DNA of 43,409 bases, taken from Halalkalibacter urbisdiaboli (GTDB lineage: Bacteria > Bacillota > Bacilli > Bacillales > Bacillaceae_D). The notes under the pieces were generated by a model. It did not search any database, was not told the DNA's origin, and saw only the letters and a list, made by a program, of their open reading frames with translations. Position numbers and translations under genes: made by a program. Of the stretch, positions 33,037 to 43,409 are shown one piece after another. The DNA lies in NCBI RefSeq assembly GCF_002156385.1, contig NZ_MVJM01000002.1, positions 595,780 to 639,188 on the forward strand. The letters run 5' to 3'. The number at the start of each line of letters is the position of its first letter. Position 1 is the first letter of the stretch.

Positions 33037-33884
33037 AAAAACTTGAGAAGAAGGAAACCACCTGCTTCTTTCGTAAAGAAGCACACTTCGCTTCTTTTTT
33101 TAAACCTTGAGAAGAAGGAATACCGCCTTCTTCTTTCGTAAAGAAGCACACTTCGCTTCTTTTTTAAAACCTTGAAAAGAAGGAATACCGCCGTCTTCTT
33201 TCGTAAAGAGGGACACTTCGCTTCTTTATTTAAACCTTGAGAAAAAGGTATACCGCCTTCTTCTTTCGCAAAGAAGCACAAATCGCGTCCTTTTTTTAAA
33301 CCTTAAGTAGAATGAATACCACCTTCTTCTTTCGTATAGAAACACACTTCGCTTCTTTATTTAAACCTTGAGAAAAAGGTATACCGCCTTCTTCTTTCGC
33401 AAAGAAGCACAAATCGCGTCCTTTTTTTAAACCTTAAGTAGAATGAATACCACCTTCTTCTTTCGTATAGAAACACACTTCGCTTCTTTATTTAAACCTT
33501 GAGAAAAAGGTATACCGCCTTCTTCTTTCGCAAAGAAGCACAAATCGCGTCCTTTTTTTAAACCTTAAGTAGAATGAATACCACCTTCTTCTTTCGTATA
33601 GAAACACACTTCGCTTCTTTATTTAAACCTTGAGAAAAAGGTATACCGCCTTCTTCTTTCGTAAAGAAGCACACTTCGCTTCTTTTTTTAAACCTTGAGA
33701 AGAAGGAATACCGCCTTCTTCTTTCGTAAAGAAGCACACTTCGCTTCTTTTTTTTAAACCTTGAGAAGAAGGGAAAACCGCCTTCTTCTTTCGTAAAGAA
33801 GGACACTTCGCTTCTTTTTTTAAACCTTGAGAAGAAGGGAAAACCGCCTTCTTCTTTCGTAAAGAAGCACACTTCGCTTCTTTA
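33037..33884. repeat. Tandem array of 65/66-bp double-hairpin units (13 copies)
   Basis: Units start at 33037, 33102, 33167, 33232, 33298, 33363, 33429, 33494, 33560, 33625, 33690, 33756 and 33822. A typical unit is AAACCTTGA, then GAAGAAGG-AATACCG-CCTTCTTC, then CGTAAAGAAGC-ACACTTC-GCTTCTTT: two hairpins in a row. From 33232 to 33624 a 131-bp pair of diverged units occurs three times with no difference I can find, a clear higher-order duplication. Minus-strand frames in it (for example 33558-33872, rich in FFTKEEGG) are repeat artefacts. It abuts the yunF stop and fills the yunF-yunE gap. Confidence 0.93.
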
Positions 33885-34727
33885 CTAAAATAAGTTTAGT
33901 TGTTTTGGGGAGAGGCCTTTGTATTCGATGCCGAGCATGGAGAGAAGTTGCATGGCGTTGTCGGCAGCGTCTCCTCCTGAGTTGTTATTAAAAATAATAT
34001 AAATGTCGTCAGTTTGTTGTTTTAGTTCTTGGAGATAATCATACCACTCCTGTAGTTCCTCTTCTTTATAGCGGTACAAATAACGTACTTCCCGCCACCG
34101 TCCATTACCAGGATCCTTCCAACCATAGTGATTACGACCATGAAAACGAATCAATGTTTTCTTCTCATCCGTTGGCTTTAAAACGATCGGAATTGAGCCC
34201 GTACCAGCCTGAGGCTCATCGCAAATGCTATGAATCCATCGCTCTTCCTTCATAAACGCTAATGTTTTTTCTATCATGCTCGGAGAAAACCATGTTCGAT
34301 TCCGAAATTCTAAAGCAGCAGGGACCTCTTCTAATTGTTCCTTAACATAGCGTAAATACTGGACATGCTCCTTTTTACAATCAAACCAAGGGGGGAACTG
34401 ACAAAGAACCATCGCAAGCTTCTTTTTCTCTATTAATGGTTGTAGTGATTCTAAAAATGCTGAAAACATGTCCTTTTTGTTTTCGAAAGGATCACTTCCT
34501 TGTTGATGACCAGTCATGCCTTGAAAGGCTTTAACAATAAACTGAAACGAATCAGGTGTCTCATTTGCCCACTTTTTCATATTTCGAATGGGCTGTACAG
34601 CATAGTAAGAGGCATCTAATTCTACAATCGGAAAGTAGCTCGAATACGTTTCAAGCGTTGGCTTGCTTCCTGTTGCTTCATATAATGATAGATGGTCACC
34701 CCATCCAGCTAGCCCAATGTAAATCAA
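33885..34727 (-). CDS. yunF: YunF, DUF72 family protein
   Basis: A 280-residue TIM-barrel-like DUF72 protein: MIYIGLAGWGDH at the start, FPIVELDASYYAVQP, LEFRNRTWF, IRFHGRNHYGW and DDIYIIFNNNSGGDAADNA. Function unknown. Its TAG stop is at 33885-33887 and the first hairpin of the array begins at once. The TCAC-rich start region AGGTGAAGTGCC provides the ribosome site. It is in the B. subtilis yunE-yunF order. Confidence 0.9.
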   Translation of the reverse strand: MIYIGLAGWGDHLSLYEATGSKPTLETYSSYFPIVELDASYYAVQPIRNMKKWANETPDSFQFIVKAFQGMTGHQQGSDPFENKKDMFSAFLESLQPLIEKKKLAMVLCQFPPWFDCKKEHVQYLRYVKEQLEEVPAALEFRNRTWFSPSMIEKTLAFMKEERWIHSICDEPQAGTGSIPIVLKPTDEKKTLIRFHGRNHYGWKDPGNGRWREVRYLYRYKEEELQEWYDYLQELKQQTDDIYIIFNNNSGGDAADNAMQLLSMLGIEYKGLSPKQLNLF

Positions 34728-34821
34728 GGCACTTCACCTCTATTACTAAATAAATAATCAGGTTCAGCTTGGATTAATCATTATCTCAAAACGGAACCTG
34801 GTTATTTATTATGTATGAAGG

Positions 34822-34849
34822 AAAAGCGAACCCTTTTCGGATTCGCTTT
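34822..34849 (-). terminator. Terminator of the suf operon
   Basis: Minus-strand AAAGCGAATCCG-AAAAG-GGTTCGCTTTTCC, an 11-bp stem with one G-U pair, 10 bp after the sufB stop. Confidence 0.82.
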
Positions 34850-34859
34850 ATTCCTTGTA

Positions 34860-36257
34860 TTACCCAATTGAACCTTCCATCTCAAACTTAATGAGACGGT
34901 TCATTTCAACAGCGTATTCCATTGGTAATTCTTTTGTAAATGGCTCGATGAAGCCCATAACAATCATCTCTGTCGCTTCCTGTTCAGAAATACCACGGCT
35001 CATTAAATAGAACAATTGGTCCTCTGACACTTTAGAAACTGTCGCTTCGTGCTCAAGCGTAATGTTGTTGTTTAAAATTTCGTTATATGGAATTGTATCA
35101 GATGTTGACTCATTATCCATAATTAACGTATCACACTCGATTTTCGATTTCGACCCTTGTGATTTACGGCCAAAGTGACAAATACCACGGTACGTTACTT
35201 TACCACCATGCTTTGAAATGGATTTAGACACGATTGTAGATGAACAGTTAGGAGCAAGATGGTGAACCTTTGCGCCGGCATCTTGATGCTGCCCTTTCCC
35301 TGCAATTGCAATCGAAAGAATCGTTCCTTTTGCGCCTTCACCACGCATAATAACAGCAGGGTATTTCATCGTTAATTTTGAACCGATGTTTCCATCAACC
35401 CATTCCATTGTTGCACCTGCATCAGCAACCGCACGCTTTGTTACAAGGTTGTAAATGTTCGGTGCCCAGTTTTGAATAGTCGTATAACGGCAGTACGCAT
35501 CTTTCTTAACAATGATTTCGACAACCGCACTATGAAGTGAATTTGTTGAGTATACAGGTGCTGTACAACCTTCAACATAGTGTACAGAGCTATCTTCATC
35601 AGCAATGATTAGTGTACGTTCAAACTGCCCCATGTTTTCTGAGTTAATACGGAAATAGGCTTGCAGCGGTGTATCGGTTTTTACCCCTTTAGGAACGTAA
35701 ATAAACGAACCACCTGACCAAACAGCGGAGTTCAAAGCAGCAAACTTGTTATCCGTTGGTGGAATAATTGTACCAAAGTGCTCTCTGAAAATTTCTTCAT
35801 GTTCTTTTAAAGCTGTATCCGTATCTGTGAAAAGAATCCCTTGCTCCGTAAGGTCTTCTTTCATGTTATGGTAAACAACCTCTGATTCATATTGCGCAGA
35901 AACCCCAGCTAAATATTTTTGTTCTGCTTCAGGAATTCCAAGCTTATCAAACGTGTTTTTAATCTCTTCAGGTACTTCATCCCAAGATTTCTCAGACTTC
36001 TCAGACGGCTTTACATAGTACGTAATGTCATCGAAATTAAGCTCCGATAAATCCCCACCCCATTGAGGCATAGGCATTTTATAAAATGTTTCTAACGATT
36101 TCAAACGGAAATCTAGCATCCACTCGGGCTCATTTTTCATACGCGAGATTTCCTCAACAATTTCACGTGTCAATCCTCGCTTAGAACGAAAGATTGAGAC
36201 GTCACGGTCCGAAAACCCATATTTGTATTCGCCGATATCTGGCATTTTTTTCGCCAT
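34860..36257 (-). CDS. sufB: Fe-S cluster scaffold SufB
   Basis: A 465-residue core subunit of the SufBCD complex that builds Fe-S clusters. It contains [48 protein letters not shown] with a conserved Cys, and [12 protein letters not shown]-like [12 protein letters not shown] near the C-terminus. Last gene of sufC-sufD-sufS-sufU-sufB, the standard Bacillus order. It starts 29 bp after sufU, with GGAGGG ahead of the ATG. Confidence 0.97.
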   Translation of the reverse strand: MAKKMPDIGEYKYGFSDRDVSIFRSKRGLTREIVEEISRMKNEPEWMLDFRLKSLETFYKMPMPQWGGDLSELNFDDITYYVKPSEKSEKSWDEVPEEIKNTFDKLGIPEAEQKYLAGVSAQYESEVVYHNMKEDLTEQGILFTDTDTALKEHEEIFREHFGTIIPPTDNKFAALNSAVWSGGSFIYVPKGVKTDTPLQAYFRINSENMGQFERTLIIADEDSSVHYVEGCTAPVYSTNSLHSAVVEIIVKKDAYCRYTTIQNWAPNIYNLVTKRAVADAGATMEWVDGNIGSKLTMKYPAVIMRGEGAKGTILSIAIAGKGQHQDAGAKVHHLAPNCSSTIVSKSISKHGGKVTYRGICHFGRKSQGSKSKIECDTLIMDNESTSDTIPYNEILNNNITLEHEATVSKVSEDQLFYLMSRGISEQEATEMIVMGFIEPFTKELPMEYAVEMNRLIKFEMEGSIG

Positions 36258-36286
36258 GTCGTAAACCCTCCTTATATTCTTTCAGA

Positions 36287-39244
<2,958 letters not shown>

Positions 39245-39309
39245 ACATACCCACCCTTTACTATTAATTCTTGAATATATTTATGGTCGTAAGCATATGG
39301 TCTAAAAAA

Positions 39310-40095
39310 TTATGCTTCTTGGTTTACACGCTCATCTTCAATTCCAAGCTCTTCTTTAATCCAGTCATAGCCTTCAGCTTCTAAACGTTCTGCTAACTCA
39401 GCTCCACCAGATTTAACGATACGACCTTGCATCATGACATGAACCTTATCAGGCTTAATATAATTTAATAGACGTTGATAGTGGGTAATAATTAAGCAGC
39501 CAAACTCTGGGTTACGCATTGCATTAACACCTTCAGATACAACTTTAAGAGCATCAATATCTAAACCTGAGTCAATTTCATCTAAAATCGCAATTTTCGG
39601 GTCAAGCATTAGAAGCTGTAGGATTTCGTTACGCTTCTTTTCACCGCCTGAAAAACCTTCGTTTAAATAACGATGTGCGAACGATTGGTCCATTTCTAAA
39701 AGGTCCATCTTCTCATCTAATTTACGGATGAATTTCATAAGAGAGATTTCGTCGCCTTCTTCACGCTTTGCATTAATTGCAGAACGAAGGAAGTCAGAGT
39801 TTGTAATTCCACTAATTTCACTTGGATATTGCATTGCAAGGAATAATCCTGCTTGTGCACGTTCGTCAACTTCCATTTCTAAGACGTCTTTTCCGTCTAA
39901 CGTAATTGAACCACTTGTGATCTCATACTTGGGGTGACCCATGATTGCAGATGATAACGTTGATTTACCTGTTCCATTCGGCCCCATAATTGCGTGGATT
40001 TCTCCACCTTTAACTTCAAGGCTGAAGTCTTTTAGAATTTCTTTTCCTTCAATTGATACGTGTAAATTTTCAATCTTTAAATACGGTGCTGACAT
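39310..40095 (-). CDS. sufC: SufC ATPase
   Basis: A 261-residue ABC-type ATPase of the SufBCD complex. Walker [10 protein letters not shown] (about residue 38), ABC signature [12 protein letters not shown] (about 148), Walker [13 protein letters not shown], and an H-loop in [18 protein letters not shown] precedes the ATG. First gene of the suf operon. Confidence 0.97.
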   Translation of the reverse strand: MSAPYLKIENLHVSIEGKEILKDFSLEVKGGEIHAIMGPNGTGKSTLSSAIMGHPKYEITSGSITLDGKDVLEMEVDERAQAGLFLAMQYPSEISGITNSDFLRSAINAKREEGDEISLMKFIRKLDEKMDLLEMDQSFAHRYLNEGFSGGEKKRNEILQLLMLDPKIAILDEIDSGLDIDALKVVSEGVNAMRNPEFGCLIITHYQRLLNYIKPDKVHVMMQGRIVKSGGAELAERLEAEGYDWIKEELGIEDERVNQEA

Positions 40096-40183
40096 GATTA
40101 ATTACCTCCAATTTATCCTGCTTATTTCCAAAGCGTAAGTTTTTAGCCTTAAATTGATCAATTCTCAATCTATTCTCATTACA

Positions 40184-40212
40184 ATCTTATAACAAATTTA
40201 ACTTAAGTTCAA
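40184..40212 (-). promoter_or_regulatory. Candidate promoter of the suf operon
   Basis: Minus-strand TTGAAC (40212-40207), a 17-bp spacer, and TAAGAT (40189-40184); TATAAG at a 15-bp spacing overlaps it. About 90 bp upstream of sufC. No clear regulator palindrome is seen beside it. Confidence 0.4.
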
Positions 40213-40257
40213 GAAACGCAACTTGCAACTAAGAATGAATTCATTATGTATGAATAA

Positions 40258-40283
40258 CAGAGTGATGCATTTACATCACTCTG
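40258..40283 (-). terminator. Hairpin between yurZ and sufC
   Basis: Perfect 10-bp stem CAGAGTGATG / CATCACTCTG with a six-base loop, 54 bp after the yurZ stop. The tail TTATTCAT is only partly T-rich. Confidence 0.6.
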
Positions 40284-40337
40284 TCGACTATCATAACATG
40301 TATGGCATATTGTCCCAACCTTATTAGGGTAAAAACT

Positions 40338-40769
40338 TTAGATTAAACCCGAAAGTTGACTTTCCTTATCCTCTTTACCTTTTTTGCTCTTGGTATTTTC
40401 GCTGTTTTCACTTTTTTTACTTAACTCGGTAATAGACTCCTGCACAAGTGTAACAGCTTGACTCATGGCAGCTCCTCCACCGAAAGCTGCTGTTACACCA
40501 ACAGCCTCTAATATTTCATCTTCAGTACACCCTTCATCTAAGCAGCCCTTAGTGTGATAAATAATACAATACTCATCCTGAGAAAAAACACTAATCCCTA
40601 AAGCTATCATTTGTTTTTCCTTTTTCGAAAGCTGGCCTTCTGCAAAGCATTCCTGCGTAAATGCATTATACTTTTCTGCGATTTTCGGCATTTTTTTTGT
40701 AAAATCACCTAAGCCTTGCTTGTAGTCCTCTAATGCCATTTCTATTGGATTCATTTGTTGTTCGTCCAT
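40338..40769 (-). CDS. yurZ: YurZ-like carboxymuconolactone decarboxylase family protein
   Basis: A 143-residue AhpD-like protein. The redox/peroxidase-type motif appears as DEYCIIYHTKGCLDEGCTEDEI, a Cys and His pair followed by extra cysteines, and FGGGAAMSQAV follows. The C-terminal 30 residues are Lys/Ser/Glu-rich and probably disordered. B. subtilis yurZ lies directly upstream of sufC in the same way. A thiol-redox function is likely but unproven. Confidence 0.82.
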   Translation of the reverse strand: MDEQQMNPIEMALEDYKQGLGDFTKKMPKIAEKYNAFTQECFAEGQLSKKEKQMIALGISVFSQDEYCIIYHTKGCLDEGCTEDEILEAVGVTAAFGGGAAMSQAVTLVQESITELSKKSENSENTKSKKGKEDKESQLSGLI

Positions 40770-40933
40770 GGTATTCTCCCTTCAAACAAATTAACAACGA
40801 TAGTATCTGTTTTACAAAATCTTTTCATGCAGTTGCTTACAGGAAATCTGTCAAAACCTCGTTGGAGCCCATGAATTAGTGTAGTCCTATCTATTGAAAA
40901 GCCTTTTTCAGTGTCCTTGCCTAGCTCACTTGG

Positions 40934-41173
40934 TTAACACCAGCCTTCATCACAACCATTTACATAGGACTCAACTTCTTGAGGCTCGGCATTTTCAAAA
41001 CGGTAAATTTTATCTTCCTTAAATAAATACCCTTCCGCCATTTCATGCTGCAACCCTTGATTGGTTTCTATGATTTCACCTATTTTGGCATCACCTATAT
41101 ATAAACTCATCGTTCCATCGACCATTTTCCCGTTTACTTTACTTGTAATATCAACCTTTTTCAAATCCATCAT
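40934..41173 (-). CDS. yusG: YusG-like DUF2553 protein
   Basis: A 79-residue protein: KVDITSKVNGKMVDGTMSLY, then GYLFKEDKIYRFENAE and a cysteine-bearing tail VNGCDEGWC. It matches the YusG family next to gcvH in B. subtilis. Function unknown. AAGGAGGAG precedes two consecutive ATG codons, so the start may be the second. Confidence 0.8.
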   Translation of the reverse strand: MMDLKKVDITSKVNGKMVDGTMSLYIGDAKIGEIIETNQGLQHEMAEGYLFKEDKIYRFENAEPQEVESYVNGCDEGWC

Positions 41174-41261
41174 GACTCCTCCTTTTTAGATAAGTCATTT
41201 TTAAGTTACCCTTCCTTAGCTAGTGCATACCCGTAAGTCACTACCAAGACAACGACTAACC

Positions 41262-41300
41262 ACTAAAAAAATAAGCCATGGGGAGAAAAACCCATGGCTT
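41262..41300 (-). terminator. Rho-independent terminator of gcvH
   Basis: Stem AAGCCATGGG / CCCATGGCTT, loop of eight, and the minus-strand tail ATTTTTTTAG. It lies 11 bp after the gcvH stop. Confidence 0.92.
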
Positions 41301-41311
41301 GAAAACATTTA

Positions 41312-41701
41312 TTAATCTTCGCTTATCATTTGCTCGTATTCTTCAGCAGACATAAGCTTGTCTATTTCCGACTTATCAGATGGCTCAATAACAATCATCC
41401 ATGCCTTTTCATAAGGTGACTCGTTGACAAACTCTGGAGAATCGTCAAGCTCTTCGTTAATTTCAACGACCTTTCCACTAATTGGAGCATAAAGCTCAGA
41501 CACGGTTTTCACCGATTCAACACTACCAAATGGCTCGTCTGCTTCGATTTCATCTCCAATTTCGGGCAATTCAACAAAAACAATATCTCCAAGCTCTGAT
41601 TGCGCAAAGTCTGTGATTCCAATACGGACTTTTTCTCCTTCTACTTTAACCCACTCGTGTTCTTCTGAATACTTTAGTTCCTTAGGTAAATTTGCGCTCA
41701 T
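41312..41701 (-). CDS. gcvH: Glycine cleavage system H protein
   Basis: A 129-residue lipoyl carrier. The lipoylated lysine is in [15 protein letters not shown] (about residue 64), and [20 protein letters not shown] opens the protein. GcvH carries the aminomethyl group in glycine cleavage and in Firmicutes also serves as the lipoyl relay; the lipA gene in this window makes its cofactor. GGAGGG lies upstream of the ATG. Confidence 0.97.
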   Translation of the reverse strand: MSANLPKELKYSEEHEWVKVEGEKVRIGITDFAQSELGDIVFVELPEIGDEIEADEPFGSVESVKTVSELYAPISGKVVEINEELDDSPEFVNESPYEKAWMIVIEPSDKSEIDKLMSAEEYEQMISED

Positions 41702-41767
41702 CTAAATCCCTCCGTTTACATATTACTTCTTATATTATACATGCTTTACTTCACGAAAAAAAATGAC

Positions 41768-42124
41768 TCATTTCCATGCTTGCTCATAGGCTTCATCTTT
41801 AAAGCCAACCGTAACTTTATTGCCATCTGTTGCGATTGGACGTTTAATTAGCATCCCGTCACTTGAAAGTAGCTCGAGCAGATCATCCTCTGACATATCT
41901 TTCAGCTTGTCCTTTAAGCCAAGTTCACGATATTTTTGACCACTTGTATTAAAGAATTTTTTTAGTTCCAGCCCGCTTTTTTCATACATTGTTTTTAATT
42001 GTTCTTTACTCGGCGGGTTCTCAACTATATGTACTTCATTAAATGCAATATTGTGGTCTTCAAACCATTTTTTCGCTTTTCTGCATGTTCCACATTTCGG
42101 ATAATGATATATCGTAATACTCAC
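41768..42124 (-). CDS. yusI: YusI, ArsC/Spx-family protein
   Basis: A 118-residue thioredoxin-fold protein of the ArsC/Spx group, starting with GTG at 42124 (SITIYHYPKCGTCRKAKKWF). It has a CxxC at about residues 10-13 and the conserved LIKRPIATDG with the Arg-Pro pair. The GTG follows GAGGGGAGG at 7 bp; the frame open to 42175 has no similarity. It could be a reductase or a regulator like Spx; the family match is clear, the role is not. Confidence 0.88.
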   Translation of the reverse strand: MSITIYHYPKCGTCRKAKKWFEDHNIAFNEVHIVENPPSKEQLKTMYEKSGLELKKFFNTSGQKYRELGLKDKLKDMSEDDLLELLSSDGMLIKRPIATDGNKVTVGFKDEAYEQAWK

Positions 42125-42220
42125 TCTTAAACCTCCCCTCTTACAATCTTTACCGTTATTATTGCTTATTTTCACATACGTTACAACTTATTTGCATTTC
42201 ATTTGGTGATTATTAGATCT

Positions 42221-42229
42221 CATAGTATA
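42221..42229 (+). promoter_or_regulatory. Possible sigma-K -10 element upstream of the coat genes
   Basis: CATAGTATA matches the late mother-cell pattern CATAnnnTA exactly and lies 80 bp before the first coat gene. I do not see a good AC -35 at the right distance. A hairpin GTATCC / GGATAC (42255-42273) lies in the leader. Confidence 0.35.
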
Positions 42230-42308
42230 CCGAATTTTTTTCATACTAAACCTTGTATCCGAATGAAGGATACGCTGTGATGAACAGCATCCAAAGGAGG
42301 GTATACTC

Positions 42309-42578
42309 ATGCAGCAACAACAAATGACCATGAAACAAAACCAAACCATTATGCAACAACCACCAGCTGTTATTTCGACAAAGGATCAGCTATATATTTC
42401 TGATATGCTTTCTTGGAATTTGCTAGCGATGAAAAAAGCACATTTTTTCGCACAGCAATGTCAAGATCCTGAAATTCGCCAAGCATTAGAAACAGCAGGA
42501 AACATGCATCAGAAGCATTATCAAATGATTCTTAATCACTTACAGACTAACCAGCAGCAACAAATGCCGGTACAATAA
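42309..42578 (+). CDS. CotF-like spore coat protein (small)
   Basis: An 89-residue Gln/Met-rich protein with a helical middle, STKDQLYISDMLSWNLLAMK and DPEIRQALETAGNMHQKHYQ, typical of CotF-type coat proteins. GGAGGG lies 8 bp before the ATG. The next gene starts 14 bp after its stop, so the two are cotranscribed. In B. subtilis yusN, a coat gene, lies in this area. Confidence 0.8.
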   Translation: MQQQQMTMKQNQTIMQQPPAVISTKDQLYISDMLSWNLLAMKKAHFFAQQCQDPEIRQALETAGNMHQKHYQMILNHLQTNQQQQMPVQ

Positions 42579-42592
42579 GGGGGACGAACAAG

Positions 42593-42919
42593 ATGAATCA
42601 ACAATCAAAAATTCAAAACCCAGAGATGCAAGTACCGAAAACACCACAAATGAATGATCGTGATTTTATCAACGATATTTTAACAACCGAAAAATATATG
42701 ACCGCTTCTTATTCAGTTGCATTAAACGAAGCAAGCCATCAACAACTATACTCTGACATTTTAGGTATCTTTACCGAAACCCAGGATTGTCAACGAGATA
42801 TATACAACTTAATGTTTAAAAAAGGGTTCTATTCATTAGAAGCAGCGGACCAGCAAAAGCTCCAGCAAGGCTATCAGCAATTTTCAGGGTACAGCAATCA
42901 ATTCCCATATCAACAATAA
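42593..42919 (+). CDS. CotF-family spore coat protein
   Basis: A 108-residue coat-F-domain protein: DRDFINDILTTEKYMTASYS, then YSDILGIFTETQDCQRDIYN and MFKKGFYSLEAADQQK, with a Gln/Tyr-rich tail. CotF-type proteins are helical and expected in spore layers. AAGGGGG lies upstream of the ATG. It is followed by a hairpin that overlaps the end of the IS1182-type transposase frame. Confidence 0.85.
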   Translation: MNQQSKIQNPEMQVPKTPQMNDRDFINDILTTEKYMTASYSVALNEASHQQLYSDILGIFTETQDCQRDIYNLMFKKGFYSLEAADQQKLQQGYQQFSGYSNQFPYQQ

Positions 42920-42923
42920 TGCC

Positions 42924-43409
42924 CTATGACACTCCTATATTGGAGTGTCTCAGACCGTAGACAAAACGCCTTTGAGAAATGACTCTCAAAGGCGTTTTCG
43001 CGTATTTCCGTCTATTGTCTGTTGGTGACGCTGGAGGATGGGTGTTCCTCCAGTGCCAGTTGGCTAATTTTTTTAGGTTCATGGCAGCGAAAACAAGCAT
43101 CGCCTGCATTGAGTTTTTTTCCAACCCTTTTAGGTTGGTCCAACGCATACCATGCTTTTGTTTGAGATCGGCAAAGACACGTTCAATCGTTTCTTTACGC
43201 TTGGCGTAAATCTCTTTATTTACCTCTGTGTGTCGTAAGTGTTCGGCTTCATCCAAAGCATCCTGCCAAATGTGTCGTAAAACCAACTTCTGCTGGTTTT
43301 TACTCTTGGTACATTGGTGTAAGACCGGACAAGCCTGACAAATGGATGAATCAGATATGTACTCCCGATAGCCTTCTCGGTTCGTAGTCCTATATGGTAG
43401 AATCTGATT
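42924..43409 (-). CDS. IS1182-family transposase, C-terminal part
   Basis: The frame is open to the right edge, so only the C-terminal 161 residues are seen. The zinc-ribbon-like cluster CQACPVLHQCTKS and the helix ERVFADLKQKHGMRWTNLKG with LVFAAMNLKKLANW are typical of IS1182/DDE_Tnp_1_6 transposases, the first Glu being the likely catalytic residue. The last 40 codons (AKTPLRVISQRRF onward) are made of two perfect hairpins at 42963-42998 and 42928-42949, so the true protein end could be shorter. The insertion lies directly after the coat genes. Confidence 0.85.
   Translation of the reverse strand, partial: NQILPYRTTNREGYREYISDSSICQACPVLHQCTKSKNQQKLVLRHIWQDALDEAEHLRHTEVNKEIYAKRKETIERVFADLKQKHGMRWTNLKGLEKNSMQAMLVFAAMNLKKLANWHWRNTHPPASPTDNRRKYAKTPLRVISQRRFVYGLRHSNIGVS
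42928..42949. terminator. Hairpin after the coat genes
   Basis: GACACTCC-TATATT-GGAGTGTC, 8 bp after the second coat gene's stop. Poor T-run. It also lies inside the last codons of the transposase frame. Confidence 0.5.
42963..42998. terminator. 15-bp perfect hairpin, terminator-like
   Basis: AAAACGCCTTTGAGA-AATGAC-TCTCAAAGGCGTTTT, T-rich on both strands. It may end coat gene transcription on the plus strand and shield the IS on the minus strand. Confidence 0.75.

Noticed and set aside
33558-33872. Minus-strand frame rich in FFTKEEGG repeats
   Set aside because: It is a translation of the 65/66-bp hairpin array. The unit lengths mix 65 and 66 bp, which breaks the frame elsewhere in the array.
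33037-33884. CRISPR array
   Set aside because: Units are repeated along their whole length, with no unique spacers and no cas genes nearby. The same holds for the 120-bp and 178-bp arrays.

Overview
The window looks like chromosomal DNA of a low-GC, endospore-forming Bacillaceae, most likely an alkaliphile of the Alkalihalobacillus/Halalkalibacter type. That placement is inferred from gene content. The evidence is a futalosine-type menaquinone gene (mqnE), many spore genes (gerA-type operon, lytH, yutH, yunB, cotF-like genes), sodium-linked transporters, and gene order that follows the Bacillus subtilis dapF-yuzB-yutJ-yuzD-yutI-thrBC-hom-yutHGFEDC-lipA-lytH-yunBCDEF and suf-yusG-gcvH-yusI blocks.

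Layout. 1-842: 3' part of mqnE. 868-2514: a small inverted-repeat element abutted by a complete IS3-family (IS150-type) insertion sequence with a clear frameshift heptamer. 2602-6718: dapF with a small zinc-finger-like gene, yuzB, an in-frame fusion of a TetR regulator to the FAD oxidoreductase YutJ, yuzD and the NifU-like yutI. 7464-11025: a splA-like gene and the hom-thrC-thrB threonine operon. 11290-17161: yutH, yutG, yutF, a SufR-like Fe-S regulator, yutE, a DUF3055 gene, yutD and yutC. 17263-23480: lipA, lytH, a tricistronic gerA-type germinant receptor operon and a 36-residue MetS-like transporter subunit. 23483-30214: NSS symporter, NhaC-type antiporter, yunB, and an apparent HD-GYP-thyA-dfrA operon. 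30410-34727: yunC, yunD, yunE, yunF. 34860-40095: complete sufCDSUB, preceded by yurZ. 40934-42919: yusG, gcvH, yusI and two cotF-like genes. The right edge enters an IS1182-family transposase.

The long gaps are not empty. Three tandem arrays of hairpin-rich units (120 bp, 178 bp and 65/66 bp periods) begin within about 15 bp of a stop codon, at 6814-7450, 12953-13579 and 33037-33884. Two further short arrays carry five or more TTATCATC/TTATCAGC boxes spaced 20-21 bp apart, about two helical turns (6281-6391 and 13578-13675). I consider these structured non-coding arrays and the TetR-YutJ fusion the least ordinary content.

Functionally the genes cover threonine synthesis, lysine/peptidoglycan precursor supply (dapF), lipoate and Fe-S cofactor assembly (lipA, gcvH, suf, yutI, SufR-like regulator), thymidylate/folate synthesis, sodium-coupled transport, and spore formation and germination. 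All family assignments were made by reading the sequence, with no database search.
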